The notes beneath the pieces were generated by a model. That model worked only from the letters and a program-made list of their open reading frames with translations, was not told the origin of the DNA and made no database searches. Below are positions 45,556-56,600 of a stretch of DNA of 64,000 nt, in pieces. A program made the position numbers and the translations under genes. Numbering within the stretch: position 1 is the stretch's first letter; every line of letters starts with the position of its first letter. This stretch comes from Oceanobacter sp. (lineage in GTDB: Bacteria; Pseudomonadota; Gammaproteobacteria; Pseudomonadales; Oceanobacteraceae): positions 1 through 64,000 of the forward strand of contig NVWL01000010.1 in the NCBI GenBank assembly GCA_002733645.1, written 5' to 3'.

Positions 45556-47133
45556 ATGACTGACCAACCTCAAGCCCCCAATAATGCACCGGTAGCGAAA
45601 AGCAGCAGCCTGCTTAGGTCGTCATCGATTGTTAGTATCATGACTTTGCTTAGTCGTGTGCTTGGCTTAGTGCGTGATGTGATTGTGGCGCAGCAGTTTG
45701 GTGCCGCCGCAGATGCGTTTTTTGTGGCGTTTAAAATCCCCAACTTCTTTCGACGCTTGTTTGCCGAGGGCGCTTTCTCTGTCGCTTTTGTGCCCGTGCT
45801 TAGTGAGTATCGGACTCAGCGAACCTTTGATGAGGTAAAGCTGCTGGTAGCGAGGGTGTCGGGTGTTTTGGGGTTAGCGTTGCTGGGGATTACTTGTCTT
45901 GCATTAATCGGTGCTGATTATTTGCCCTGGGTATTTTCTCCTGGGTTCCGCAGTGACCCTGATAAGTTCGCACTGACCGGCGATCTGTTGCGCATTACTT
46001 TTCCGTATTTGTTTTTCATATCAATGACGGCGTTCGCTAGCAGCGTTTTAAATGCGTATGGCCGCTTTGCTGTGCCTGCATTTACGCCGGTGATTTTGAA
46101 CATCACCCTGATCGCCGCCACTCTGTTTTATACCGATTATTTTGAAGAACCTTTGTATGCCCTCGCTTGGGGGGTATTCTTCGCTGGTTTGTTCCAATTT
46201 ATGTTCCAGCTGCCCTTTATTGCGCGTATGAAACTGTTGGTCTTGCCGTCGGTAAAACCAAAAGACGAAGGGGTTCGACGGATTCTTACTTTGATGGTGC
46301 CGGCCTTGTTTGGCGTGTCGGTGAGCCAGATTAACTTGTTACTTGATACTTTGTTGGCGTCATTTTTAGAGGATGGCAGTGTCAGTTGGCTGTATTACTC
46401 TGATCGTTTAAACAATTTACCGTTGGGGATTTTTGCGATTGCGATTGGGGTCGTTATTTTGCCTGCGCTGGCAGGCAAACATGCGGATGCGAATAAAGAA
46501 GCTTTCTCGCGCACTATCGATTGGGCCGTGCGTATGGTCTTTATGATCGCCACTCCAGCGGCACTTGCTTTGGTGGTATTGGCGACGCCTTTGATGGCGA
46601 CCATTTTTTATCACGGTGAGGTCACCGCATACGATGTCGGTAAAATGACCTTGAGCTTGCAGGCGTACGCGACCGGCTTATTGGCCTTTATGATGATTAA
46701 AGTCTTGGCACCGGGCTATTACGCGCGCCAAGACACCAAAACGCCGGTGAAAATTGGTATTCAAGCCATGGTAGTGAATATGGTGTTGAACTTGGCTTTA
46801 GTCGTCCCGTTTCAACATGCAGGACTTGCGTTAGCGACGTCACTATCAGCTTATTACAACATGGCGATGCTGTATTACGGGCTGCGTAAACAAGGCGTGT
46901 ATCAGCCACAAGCTGGCTGGATGCGCTTTGGCATGATTATGCTGCTAGCGAATACAGCGCTGGCTGGTGTTGCCCTATGGTTGATGGGGGATGCGCAGGC
47001 GTGGCTCGACTGGGAAACCATGCAGCGTATTGGTTGGATGAGTTTGATTGTTGTGGCTGGTATCGCTGTGTATTTTGCCGTGATGGTCTTGGCTGGGTTG
47101 CGTATGCGACATTTGCGTGGAGAGTTGTTCTGA
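45556..47133 (+). CDS. murJ: Lipid II flippase MurJ
   Basis: 525 residues from the chosen ATG, with about 14 membrane helices of the MOP/MviN family. Moves lipid II across the inner membrane. The N-terminal block SIVSIMTLLSRVLGLVRDVIVA and the following ADAFFVAFKIPNFFRRLFAE are diagnostic; Arg residues in them line the cavity. A TTG seven codons earlier is an alternative start; neither has a clear ribosome-binding site. It begins the murJ-ribF-ileS-lspA-fkpB-ispH run. Confidence 0.95.
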   Translation: MTDQPQAPNNAPVAKSSSLLRSSSIVSIMTLLSRVLGLVRDVIVAQQFGAAADAFFVAFKIPNFFRRLFAEGAFSVAFVPVLSEYRTQRTFDEVKLLVARVSGVLGLALLGITCLALIGADYLPWVFSPGFRSDPDKFALTGDLLRITFPYLFFISMTAFASSVLNAYGRFAVPAFTPVILNITLIAATLFYTDYFEEPLYALAWGVFFAGLFQFMFQLPFIARMKLLVLPSVKPKDEGVRRILTLMVPALFGVSVSQINLLLDTLLASFLEDGSVSWLYYSDRLNNLPLGIFAIAIGVVILPALAGKHADANKEAFSRTIDWAVRMVFMIATPAALALVVLATPLMATIFYHGEVTAYDVGKMTLSLQAYATGLLAFMMIKVLAPGYYARQDTKTPVKIGIQAMVVNMVLNLALVVPFQHAGLALATSLSAYYNMAMLYYGLRKQGVYQPQAGWMRFGMIMLLANTALAGVALWLMGDAQAWLDWETMQRIGWMSLIVVAGIAVYFAVMVLAGLRMRHLRGELF

Positions 47134-47247
47134 TACACCGTTTGCTGCACTGTTACCTCCTAGGCTAAACCGCTATAATCCGTGCTTTTATTTGCGCCGG
47201 TAGACCTTACGGTTTATCGGCATTCAGAGACAACAATGGGAAGATCA

Positions 47248-48201
47248 ATGCGCCTGCTACGTGGCCTGCATAATGTACCTCGCGATTTTGATGGCTGCGT
47301 CGCTACCATTGGTAATTTCGATGGGTTGCATTTGGGTCATCAGTGCATTCTTGCCGCATTGCGTACTGCCGCTGAAGATGAAGGTAAACCGACCTTAGTC
47401 ATCTTGTTTGAGCCGCAGCCGAAAGAGTTTTTTGCGCCGGATTTTGCACCCCCGCGTTTGGCTAGTTTTCGTGAAAAGTTTCTCGATCTTCAAAACGCCG
47501 GTGTCGATTACCTGTTGTGCTTACCCTTCAATGAAGCATTACGTAGTATGACGGCGGATGCCTTTATCTCTGAGGTGTTAATACAAGCACTTAAAATTCG
47601 TCATTTGATTGTGGGTGATGACTTCCGCTTTGGCTGTGATCGCAGTGGTGATTATCAAGCGTTGGTGGTGGCGGGGAGTGAGCATGGGTTTGCGGTAGAC
47701 GATACACCGACACATGAAATTGACGCCGAGCGTGTAAGTAGTACCCGTGTACGTACTGAGCTGAGCAACGATAATTTAGCGGCGGCGGCGGTGTTGCTAG
47801 ATCACCCGTATCGTATGAGTGGTCGCATTGCTTATGGTCGCCAGCTAGGACGTACGCTTGATACGCCGACGGCCAATGTGATGATTAAACGGACTAAATT
47901 GCCCATGACCGGCGTATTTGCCGTGCATGCGACGCTTACTGAGAACCACGAAGAATATATCGGTGTGGCAAACCTTGGGGTTAAGCCAACGGTGGCTGGT
48001 ACACCTGAGCCGTCGTTAGAAGTGCACCTGTTCGGATTTAAAGGCGATATTTACGGTCAACATTTGACGGTAGAGTTTCTGCACAAAATTCGAGACGAAA
48101 TAAAATTTGATGGCTTGGACGCGCTACGTACTGCCATACAATCAGATAAAGATGCCGCGCGTTCGTATTTTGCGGCTCGGCCGGATTCTTTCCGATTTTA
48201 A
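47248..48201 (+). CDS. ribF: Bifunctional riboflavin kinase/FAD synthetase
   Basis: 317 residues. The N-terminal nucleotidyltransferase module has GNFDGLHLGHQ and VGDDFRFGCDRSGD, followed by STRVRTEL. The C-terminal kinase module has PYRMSGRIAYGRQLGRTLDTPTANV split in two and GVANLGVKPTV. It makes FMN and FAD from riboflavin. The ATG at 47248 gives MRLLRGLHN, matching the family start, with GGAAG before it; upstream ATGs are less likely. Confidence 0.95.
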   Translation: MRLLRGLHNVPRDFDGCVATIGNFDGLHLGHQCILAALRTAAEDEGKPTLVILFEPQPKEFFAPDFAPPRLASFREKFLDLQNAGVDYLLCLPFNEALRSMTADAFISEVLIQALKIRHLIVGDDFRFGCDRSGDYQALVVAGSEHGFAVDDTPTHEIDAERVSSTRVRTELSNDNLAAAAVLLDHPYRMSGRIAYGRQLGRTLDTPTANVMIKRTKLPMTGVFAVHATLTENHEEYIGVANLGVKPTVAGTPEPSLEVHLFGFKGDIYGQHLTVEFLHKIRDEIKFDGLDALRTAIQSDKDAARSYFAARPDSFRF

Positions 48202-48254
48202 TTAAAAATAGGCCCGCTCATTAGCGAAGCTGGCCCTAATAAAAAGTGACTGTT

Positions 48255-51170
48255 ATGAACGATAAAGTGGAAAGCCAATACAAGTCGACATTGAACTTGC
48301 CGGACACCGATTTCCCGATGCGTGGAAATTTGGCTCAACGTGAGCCAGAAATGCTCGCGCGCTGGGAAGAAACCGGTTTGTACAAAAAGATTCGTGAAGC
48401 ACGAGCTGGCCGCAATAAATTTATTCTTCATGATGGCCCTCCGTACGCCAACGGTAATATTCACATTGGTCACGCGGTAAATAAAGTACTTAAAGACATC
48501 ATCATTAAATCGCAAACGTTAAGCGGTAATGATGCGCCGTACATTCCTGGCTGGGATTGTCACGGCTTACCGATCGAATTAAAAGTCGAAGAAAAAGTCG
48601 GCAAAGTGGGTGACAAAGTTACCGCCAGCGAATTTCGTAAGCATTGTCGTGAATACGCGGCAGAGCAGGTCGATGGTCAGCGTCGTGATTTTAAACGTCT
48701 GATGGTATTGGGAGATTGGGATAATCCGTACCTAACAATGGACTTTAAATTCGAAGCCGACATCATTCGTACGCTTGGCAAAATCATTGATAACGGTCAC
48801 CTACACAAAGGCTTTAAGCCAGTGAACTGGTGTTCGGATTGTGGTTCTGCATTGGCCGAAGCGGAAGTGGAATACCAAGATAAAAAATCCATCGCCATTG
48901 ATGTGAAGTTCCAATTCTTTAATGCCGGTGGAATTGTTTCTGCCTTTGGTGCGGATGAATCTATCGCAGCCAAACCCATCAGTATTGTTATTTGGACAAC
49001 CACGCCTTGGACGCTGCCAGCGAACGAAGCGGTGTCTGTGCATCCGAATCTTGAATATTCATTAGTTCTTTTGAAAGAAGCTGACGAAGTATTGCTGCTA
49101 GCGACCGACCTTATTGATGATGCTTGTCAGCGTTATGGCCTAAGTGCTGATGATGTGGAAGTGTTAGCTACTGCTAAAGGCGCTGCGTTTGGTCAGTTAC
49201 CTTCGCAAGAATCTGCGCCATTTATGGTGAAACACCCGTTTATGCCAGCCGCAGAAGGCCAGCATGAAAAAGATAAATACGTGCCAGTGATTACGGGTGA
49301 GCACGTCACGGCAGACTCGGGTACAGGCTCCGTTCATACCGCACCAATGCATGGTGTGGACGATTACGTGGTGTCGAATAATTACGGTATAAAATCAGCA
49401 GAAATGTTGGTGGATGCACAAGGTAATTTTATCTCTAACGCGGCATTAGACGCATTAGAACTAGCGGGTTTAAGCACTGCTGATAAAGGCAACTTCCGCG
49501 TACTCGGTATTTTGAATGAACGCGGCGCTTTGGTGAAAAAAGCCAATATTACTCACAGCTACCCGCATTGCTGGCGCCATAAATCGCCGATTATTTTCCG
49601 TGCGACGCCGCAGTGGTTTATCAGTATGAATCAAGCGGGTCTGATTGATCAGGCGATGAACGAAGTTGAAAATACCATTGAGTGGCGCCCGAGTTGGGGT
49701 AAAGCGCGTATTGAAGGCATGATGAAAGATCGCCCTGATTGGTGTATCTCGCGTCAGCGTACGTGGGGCGTGCCGATTGCATTATTCGTGCATAAAGACA
49801 CCAGCGAATTACACCCTCGTACCTCAGAGCTAATTGGTGAAGTTGCTGCAAAAGTTGAACAGGCCGGTATTGAAGCCTGGTTTGAACTGGATGCCAAAGA
49901 ACTGATCGGTGATGACGCCGAAAGCTACGTTAAGGTAGTTGATACGTTAGACGTTTGGTTTGACTCTGGTGTTACTCATACGGCGGTATGTATGGCACGT
50001 GACGAGCTAGAAATGCCCGCTGACTTGTATCTTGAAGGTTCGGATCAACATCGCGGATGGTTCCAGTCATCGTTACTGACCAGTGTGGCTGCGTACGGTA
50101 AAGCGCCGTATAAAACAGCATTGACGCATGGTTTTACTGTGGACGGTGAAGGCCGCAAGATGTCGAAATCAATCGGTAATACGGTTGAGCCGCAGACGGT
50201 GATGAACAAGCTCGGTGGAGATATTCTTCGTTGGTGGGTAGCGGATACCGATTACTCAGGCGAAATGACCGTATCGGATGAAATTCTGAAACGTAATGCC
50301 GATTCATATCGTCGTGTGCGTAATACGTGTCGTTTCTTGTTAGCCAACATTAATGGCTTTAATCCAGCGACGGATATGGTGGCGGGTGAAGACTTGTTGC
50401 CATTAGATGCATGGATTGTTGGTTACACCGAACGCCTACAAGAAAAAGTCGTCGCGTTGTATAAAAACTACGATCTAAAAACGCTCACTAAAACACTGAT
50501 GAATTTCTGTGTAACGGAGTTAGGCGCGTTTTATCTGGATGTCATTAAAGACCGTCAGTACACCTGTAAAGCGGATAGCTTGCCACGCCGCAGTGCGCAA
50601 ACCGCGCTTTATCATGTGGCGGAGGCGATGGCGCGTTGGATTGCTCCGGTATTGTCATTTACTGCTGAAGAAATTTGGGATGTGTTGCCGCAACCTGTGA
50701 ACGGTTCGCGTGAAGAGTCTGCTCAATTAGCGGAATGGTACACCGGTTTCCCGACGTTGCCTGCGAGTGAGTTAAATGATGCCTACTGGCGTACCACGAT
50801 GGACGTGAAAGAGGCCGTCAATGGTGCCCTTGAAAAAGCCCGTAATGAAAAACGTATCGGTGCTTCGCTTGGAGCAAACGTCACCCTATATGCTGCCGAC
50901 GAATTAAAAGCCTCACTGGAACGCTTAGGTGATGAATTGCGTTTTGTCATGATCACGTCTAACGCAGATGTTAAAGCGCTGAGTGAAGAGGGCGGAGATG
51001 CCACAGAGTTAGATGGCTTACGCGTCTCTGTAACGGCGTCTGATGCTGCTAAATGCGAACGTTGTTGGCATCACAGTGATACGGTTGGATTAAGTGCTCA
51101 GCATCCTGCTTTATGCGGTCGTTGTATCGAAAACGTAGAAGGTGACGGTGAAGTCCGTCACTTCGCATAA
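48255..51170 (+). CDS. ileS: Isoleucyl-tRNA synthetase
   Basis: 971 residues from the ATG, class I synthetase. HIGH motif in [19 protein letters not shown] motif in [10 protein letters not shown], an editing domain in the middle, and a C-terminal zinc finger (CERCWHH ... CGRC). The start codon at 48255 gives [20 protein letters not shown]; a GTG three codons before is possible. The gene begins 54 nt after ribF and is followed by lspA 11 nt later. Confidence 0.98.
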   Translation: MNDKVESQYKSTLNLPDTDFPMRGNLAQREPEMLARWEETGLYKKIREARAGRNKFILHDGPPYANGNIHIGHAVNKVLKDIIIKSQTLSGNDAPYIPGWDCHGLPIELKVEEKVGKVGDKVTASEFRKHCREYAAEQVDGQRRDFKRLMVLGDWDNPYLTMDFKFEADIIRTLGKIIDNGHLHKGFKPVNWCSDCGSALAEAEVEYQDKKSIAIDVKFQFFNAGGIVSAFGADESIAAKPISIVIWTTTPWTLPANEAVSVHPNLEYSLVLLKEADEVLLLATDLIDDACQRYGLSADDVEVLATAKGAAFGQLPSQESAPFMVKHPFMPAAEGQHEKDKYVPVITGEHVTADSGTGSVHTAPMHGVDDYVVSNNYGIKSAEMLVDAQGNFISNAALDALELAGLSTADKGNFRVLGILNERGALVKKANITHSYPHCWRHKSPIIFRATPQWFISMNQAGLIDQAMNEVENTIEWRPSWGKARIEGMMKDRPDWCISRQRTWGVPIALFVHKDTSELHPRTSELIGEVAAKVEQAGIEAWFELDAKELIGDDAESYVKVVDTLDVWFDSGVTHTAVCMARDELEMPADLYLEGSDQHRGWFQSSLLTSVAAYGKAPYKTALTHGFTVDGEGRKMSKSIGNTVEPQTVMNKLGGDILRWWVADTDYSGEMTVSDEILKRNADSYRRVRNTCRFLLANINGFNPATDMVAGEDLLPLDAWIVGYTERLQEKVVALYKNYDLKTLTKTLMNFCVTELGAFYLDVIKDRQYTCKADSLPRRSAQTALYHVAEAMARWIAPVLSFTAEEIWDVLPQPVNGSREESAQLAEWYTGFPTLPASELNDAYWRTTMDVKEAVNGALEKARNEKRIGASLGANVTLYAADELKASLERLGDELRFVMITSNADVKALSEEGGDATELDGLRVSVTASDAAKCERCWHHSDTVGLSAQHPALCGRCIENVEGDGEVRHFA

Positions 51171-51181
51171 GGAAGATTCAG

Positions 51182-51703
51182 ATGACGGATGCACAGACAG
51201 GTCGTTCACCCATGATCTGGTTATGGCTTGCAGTATTGGCTGTAATTTTAGATCAAGTAACCAAAGTGGCTGCCGAGCAGCTACTAACGTTTGCTCAGCC
51301 CGTGTACTTATTGCCGGTTCTGGATTTTACTTTGCTCTATAACAAAGGAGCGGCGTTTAGTTTTTTAGCGGATCAGCCGGGGTGGCAGCGTTGGTTTTTT
51401 ACGGCGGTTTCTATCGGTGTGTCCATCATGTTGATTGTGTGGATTAAACGTTTACCGCGTGGTGCTGTGTGGCTGCCCATTGCTTTGGCGTTAATTTTAG
51501 GTGGCGCTATCGGTAATTTGATTGATCGCGTGATTTACGGTCATGTTGTTGATTTTATTTCAGTGCATTGGAATAACCGTTATTTTCCAGCATTTAATAT
51601 CGCTGATTCAGCCATTACGTTAGGTGCGATCATGATGGTGCTGGACGTTATTCGTGAAATTAAAGAAGAGCGTGCAGCGAAGGCGGAATCTTCTACCAAG
51701 TAA
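51182..51703 (+). CDS. lspA: Signal peptidase II (prolipoprotein)
   Basis: 173 residues, four membrane helices. Cleaves lipoprotein signal peptides at the lipobox. Catalytic Asp residues are in GNLIDRV and FNIADSA. The NKGAAFSFL block is the conserved loop. It follows ileS closely, as in most Gammaproteobacteria. Confidence 0.97.
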   Translation: MTDAQTGRSPMIWLWLAVLAVILDQVTKVAAEQLLTFAQPVYLLPVLDFTLLYNKGAAFSFLADQPGWQRWFFTAVSIGVSIMLIVWIKRLPRGAVWLPIALALILGGAIGNLIDRVIYGHVVDFISVHWNNRYFPAFNIADSAITLGAIMMVLDVIREIKEERAAKAESSTK

Positions 51704-51748
51704 CTGTGCAAAAACTTCAACTCGTTACATTTAATAAATAGGTGTTTT

Positions 51749-52192
51749 ATGTCTCTCGGAATTATTGCTCAAGGTAGCCGTATTACTATGCATTTCGCAC
51801 TTAAATTAAGCGAAGAGCAAGAAGTAGACTCTACCTTCGATAAAGAGCCAGCGACCTTTGTGTTAGGGGATGGCAATTTATTACCGGGATTTGAAGAGCA
51901 TCTTATTGGTTTAACCACAGGTGACAGTAAAAGCTTCCTAGTGCCACCAGAAAAAGCCTTTGGTCAGCCAAATCCGCAGAATATGCAAAGCATGAAACGT
52001 TCAGACTTTCCGGTGGATATGCCTGTTTCTCCAGGCTTGATGGTGTCATTTGCTGATGCCCAAGGCGCAGAGTTACCCGGGGTGATTAGTGATATTGAAG
52101 GTGACTGGGTGACGGTTGATTTTAATCATCCGCTGGCGGGTAAAGAGTTGATTTTTAACGTCCAAATCTTGGAGGTGCATGATGCAGATTAA
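51749..52192 (+). CDS. fkpB: FKBP-type peptidyl-prolyl isomerase (SlpA/FkpB)
   Basis: 147 residues, FKBP domain with an inserted IF/chaperone domain as in SlpA. Family strings: [67 protein letters not shown]. Stop overlaps the ispH start by 11 nt. Confidence 0.95.
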   Translation: MSLGIIAQGSRITMHFALKLSEEQEVDSTFDKEPATFVLGDGNLLPGFEEHLIGLTTGDSKSFLVPPEKAFGQPNPQNMQSMKRSDFPVDMPVSPGLMVSFADAQGAELPGVISDIEGDWVTVDFNHPLAGKELIFNVQILEVHDAD

Positions 52193-53129
52193 ACTCGCCA
52201 ATCCTCGTGGGTTTTGTGCCGGTGTTGACCGCGCCATTGATATTGTAAATCGTGCCCTTGAACTGTTTGAACATCCGATTTATGTGCGCCATGAAGTGGT
52301 ACACAACAAATTTGTTGTGAATGATCTGCGCGAACGTGGCGCTATTTTTGTTGATGAACTCGACGAAGTACCCGACGATAATATCGTCATCTTTTCTGCT
52401 CACGGCGTATCACAAGCCGTACGTAAAAATGCGGAAGATCGTGGGCTTAGAGTATTTGATGCAACATGTCCGTTGGTGACCAAAGTTCATCTTGAAGTCA
52501 CTCGTTACAGTGCCGATGGCCGCGAGTGCATACTGATTGGCCATAAAGGGCACCCAGAAGTCGAAGGCACTATGGGGCAGTATGATTACAGTAAAGGCGG
52601 CAATATCTACTTAGTCGAAGACGAAGAAGACGTGCAAGCGCTTACAGTTAACGACGCCACACAGCTTTCTTACGTTACCCAAACCACACTATCCATGGAT
52701 GACACCGCACGGGTGATTGATGCCTTACGTGAGAAATTTCCAGATATTACTGGCCCACGTAAAGACGATATTTGCTACGCCACCCAAAACCGCCAAGACG
52801 CTGTAAAAATACTCGCCAGCGAGTGTGACTTAATGCTGGTGGTGGGATCACCTAATAGCAGCAATTCTAATCGCCTACGCGAACTTGGTGAGCGCATGGG
52901 GGCTGCATCTTACTTAATCGACAACGCCTCTGAAATCAAACCTGAGTGGCTTGTAGGTATTAAAGCCGTCGGTGTGACGGCTGGCGCGTCTGCGCCTGAT
53001 GTATTAGTGAAAGAGGTCGTCGCAAAGCTTGAGTCGTTAGGTGGCAGCCAACCAGAAGAGCTAAAGGGCAGGGAAGAGAACGTGGTGTTTACCTTGCCGA
53101 AAGAATTGCGGCTGGTGGATGTGGGGTGA
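52182..53129 (+). CDS. ispH: 4-hydroxy-3-methylbut-2-enyl diphosphate reductase
   Basis: 315 residues, last step of the MEP isoprenoid pathway, a [4Fe-4S] enzyme. The three cluster cysteines are in RGFCAGV (near 12), DATCPLVT (near 96) and [10 protein letters not shown] (near 198). The ATG at 52182 follows TTGGAGG by 6 nt and matches the [11 protein letters not shown] start of the Pseudomonas enzyme; an ATG one codon before is the alternative. Last gene of the murJ-to-ispH run, closed by a bidirectional terminator shared with pilE. Confidence 0.98.
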   Translation: MQIKLANPRGFCAGVDRAIDIVNRALELFEHPIYVRHEVVHNKFVVNDLRERGAIFVDELDEVPDDNIVIFSAHGVSQAVRKNAEDRGLRVFDATCPLVTKVHLEVTRYSADGRECILIGHKGHPEVEGTMGQYDYSKGGNIYLVEDEEDVQALTVNDATQLSYVTQTTLSMDDTARVIDALREKFPDITGPRKDDICYATQNRQDAVKILASECDLMLVVGSPNSSNSNRLRELGERMGAASYLIDNASEIKPEWLVGIKAVGVTAGASAPDVLVKEVVAKLESLGGSQPEELKGREENVVFTLPKELRLVDVG

Positions 53130-53157
53130 GTTTTTAATCATGTTCTATTAAATATAT

Positions 53158-53194
53158 AAAAAATAAACCCGGCCATTGCCGGGTTTATTTTTTT
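53158..53194. terminator. Bidirectional terminator between ispH and pilE
   Basis: A-run, 13-bp perfect stem AAATAAACCCGGC/GCCGGGTTTATTT with a 4-nt loop, T-run. Ends the plus-strand ispH operon and the minus-strand pilin operon. Confidence 0.95.
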
Positions 53195-53198
53195 GATC

Positions 53199-53224
53199 AA
53201 GGTTGTTCTTTGAGGTTGTTCTTT
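53199..53224 (-). repeat. 13-bp tandem repeat at the pilE stop codon
   Basis: AAGGTTGTTCTTT then GAGGTTGTTCTTT on the plus strand, starting in the pilE stop and running into its 3' tail. Confidence 0.85.
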
Positions 53225-53645
53225 ACAGTTGCTTTTTAATTGTGTCTGTCCCGTGGTCAAAAAGTGCTGAAATACCGGACGTGCTCATTAAAATGTCACC
53301 GTCCTCTTGTTGAGAGCTGGTTGATGCTGCTGCACGTATTTCAACACAGAGTGTTAGATCCACTGGATCGCAGTCTTCCCCCGCTAATGTGTAATTATCT
53401 AGGGTTCCGTCAGCTGGATACCCTAGAAGCGTGAGATCCTTCGCGTAGGTCTTATTTCTAAGGAAGTAACGCTCCTGAGCTGCAAGAATATTCTGCAGCT
53501 CCGCAATAGCCTCAGAACGGTTCGCTTTACGCACGCTATCAAGGTACGAAGGGTAAGCGATTGACGCTAAAATTCCGACAATAACAACCGTGATCATTAC
53601 TTCAAGCAACGTGAATCCGGAGTGCTGTTTTAGTGAATAACTCAC
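53223..53645 (-). CDS. pilE: Type IV pilin-like protein PilE
   Basis: 140 residues, minor pilin. Class III leader SYSLKQHSG cut before FTLLEVMITVVIVGILASIAYPSYL, with Glu5 present. Two Cys near the C-terminal half (EDCDP, LCVEI) form the D-region loop. In Pseudomonas PilE is part of the priming complex of minor pilins with PilY1. It is last in the pilin operon and 2 nt after pilY1. A 13-bp tandem repeat begins in its stop. Confidence 0.92.
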   Translation of the reverse strand: MSYSLKQHSGFTLLEVMITVVIVGILASIAYPSYLDSVRKANRSEAIAELQNILAAQERYFLRNKTYAKDLTLLGYPADGTLDNYTLAGEDCDPVDLTLCVEIRAAASTSSQQEDGDILMSTSGISALFDHGTDTIKKQL

Positions 53646-53647
53646 AA

Positions 53648-56600
53648 TTAAAGTTCCTCTTCCCAGTAATTGGTCTCAAACAGGTCACACCGGTCTAGAT
53701 TACTTTCAGTGACCGTCGTTCCTGAAAGGATACTGATCGCATAGTCATTACATTTAGGTGCTACACAGGTTTCACCTTCTGGGCAGGCTTCTGGTGGTAT
53801 TTCTATTAAGGTGCCAGGGGGAGTTAGTCGAGTTGTAGTTGTTTTGATCGTAACTGTTTCACCAGGAATGTTGGCCTTGCAACTGTCTGTGCCGTCACTG
53901 CAGGTGACTCTATTTCGGATCTCTGCTGAAGGTGCGAACTGATACTGCCGAGAGTTGCCTAAATTACCAGTGCATGAGACCTCCGCGTTATCATCCCCCT
54001 TAGCGAACGTGCTAAAGGTCACAACACCGTTCAAAGTAAGAGAGGGCGACATTATTTTTTCACCCACAATTGGTGGATCAAAATACCAACCATGTTTCGA
54101 CTTAACTTCATCAGTAGCATCTGCAGATGTCCATTCTGCAAGATCAGAGACGTTGATTTTGGTGTAGCTTGTCGGAAAATCTCTACCATACATGTCTTTG
54201 ATTAGATAAAAATGATCATTCACATCCTCGCTAAGTGGATGAGCGCGATATCCCGACCCGATGCTAACCAATAAAAAAGAGTCTTTCACATAGACCGTCT
54301 TTATAGTGCCGTCATCAAGAATAACTTGAGTGGGTCTGGTTGTATTGATGAAAGAGACATCTGGGCTGACATAAAATCGGCGGTTTTCAGAAATTCCATT
54401 TGACTCACTGCTATTTATATCGGCGATAACACCACCAGTGAAGGTATTACTTTTACTTATTAAATCAAAGCGCCATAGTCGACCACCGACATCTGCAGCA
54501 TATAACAAGTCAACGTAACCATCATTGTTACGATCAACGGGAGCGATATCGCTTGGAAAGCTACTTTTCATTTCACTACTTGCGCCAGCGACATCATCGT
54601 AGGCATTCCATAATACGTTGCCTGATAAAGCATCAATCATATAAACAGTATTGCCTGTTGTATGTTCAAGACGAGTTGCGCTGCTGCTATCTTCTGCTGG
54701 GTCATAACCGCCACCTGCAAAAAGCACGACGGTATTCTTATTCTTCCACTTAACAAGTGCAGGTTTAAGCGAAGACCAAGTTTGCCCTAGGCGGCTATAA
54801 CCATCACTGACCGTCGGAATGTTTTTATTATTATTCAGATAGTTGCCATGTTTTTGCCAGAGCAAAGAGGGGCTGTCAGGCTTGGTAATATCAAAGGCGT
54901 AGTAGCTGTGACCACCCCTGCGCATTCCAACATACAAGTAAACGGTATCATCGCCATCAACGATACCATTTAGATTGATGTCATTGTGCCAATAGGTAAT
55001 AGCTCCATCTAATCCATATATTTTGTTTTGCGCAGATGTTCGTGAACGATCTACGTAGCCAAGTGCATTTGGCAATAATTCATGAGGAATTAATGAGAAA
55101 ACTTCATGGCCGTTAGATGTATCAAACGCATGTAAGTAACCGCCATTAGTTCCAATAAACACAATACTTTGATTATTGGAGTAATTAATAACAATTGGAC
55201 GACTGTGAATAGCATCTTCCATCTCTTGACGATTAGAGGTGCCGTCTTGTGTTAGACCTGATATCCAGTTGGCTACACCCTCTTTATATGTAATTGTAGT
55301 CCCATTGTCTGTATTAAGTACTGCATCAGCTATGCCTGAATCACCTAGACCTAATAGGTTATTGTTAAGGCTGAGAATACGCTCGGGGGTTACTTGAATT
55401 AGGTTGCCTGATGTATCAAGCATCTTTATATTCCGCGTTGTTACATTGCCAAATTGCTCAGCCGCTCCCCCTTTTCGTACATCTGAACCGTCTACCGTAT
55501 CACTCCATAAGCTCACTGCAAGGTCGTCAAAGAATCCATTTGCTGCTATTGCGATTTTTCCTTTTTTGTCGACTATTCCTTTATCTGAGATCGAATACCG
55601 TTTTAAGTTACCTGCCCAAGCACCGGTATCATTGGGAGCGAATACTGCATAATACAATTCGTTACTCAACTGAAGACTGTTGTAAGAACTTACCGCTATC
55701 GCCGGAGCCGTAAATGTAGAGGGTGCCTCTAATGCTTCGACTGCGGAGTTCTGAAAGGCATCTCTGACGGTGTCATAGCTACTTGCGGATGCAAAACTAC
55801 CGCCTCCTGCTTTTGCTGTATTTTCTAATTTTTCTTTAGTTTCAACTGCCTGAGTCCCACTAAATCCTCCAATGGTATCAGTAATAATGCCGTACTTTTC
55901 ATAGAGTGCGAATGCAGCCTCTTCCATGCAATGACCATGAATACCTGCGAAGCTTCCATCTGTTTTATATGCAGGAAGTCCTGAATCATCAGTTGCGCAA
56001 GGATTATTAATTGCGACCGTTTTGTGGGCTAAGTTTAAACCGGAAAGTTGATTCTCAATATCCTCATTTGCACTATTATCCTCTGATGGTGCGCCGTCAG
56101 TAAATAAAACAATTTTATTAACAATACCGCAGGAATTAGATAGATCGGGTATTTTAAACTGTGTATTTGACCCGGCAGCAAAGGCTTCTGGAATGCTCTT
56201 GTTATTGCCTGAACCTGTACGGGCTGAATATTTCGCAGTCTGAGATGTCATATACAGCCCAGCTTCATACATAGTTTCTGATAATGGGGTTCCTCCATTG
56301 GGTGTTAATGAATCAATTGCATTGGAGAGAGTTTGTAAGTTATCTCTAGCAGGCTGCATGGCGGCTATGACACGGCCACCATCCGAATCTGTATTAAATC
56401 GCATTAAACCAATATTTACATTTTCAGGAAGAGACCCAATGGCGTCTTTTGCTGCGCGTTTCATAATTGCCATTCGTGTCGTGGTGACATCAGACTCTCC
56501 CTCAACCGCTAGATAGTTAAGGTAGTTGCCGCTGTACAATCTTGCAAAATAGCCTGTGTAGGGGAGAGGGGGAAGCCAGCCAGCCCAGCCACTGGTTTCA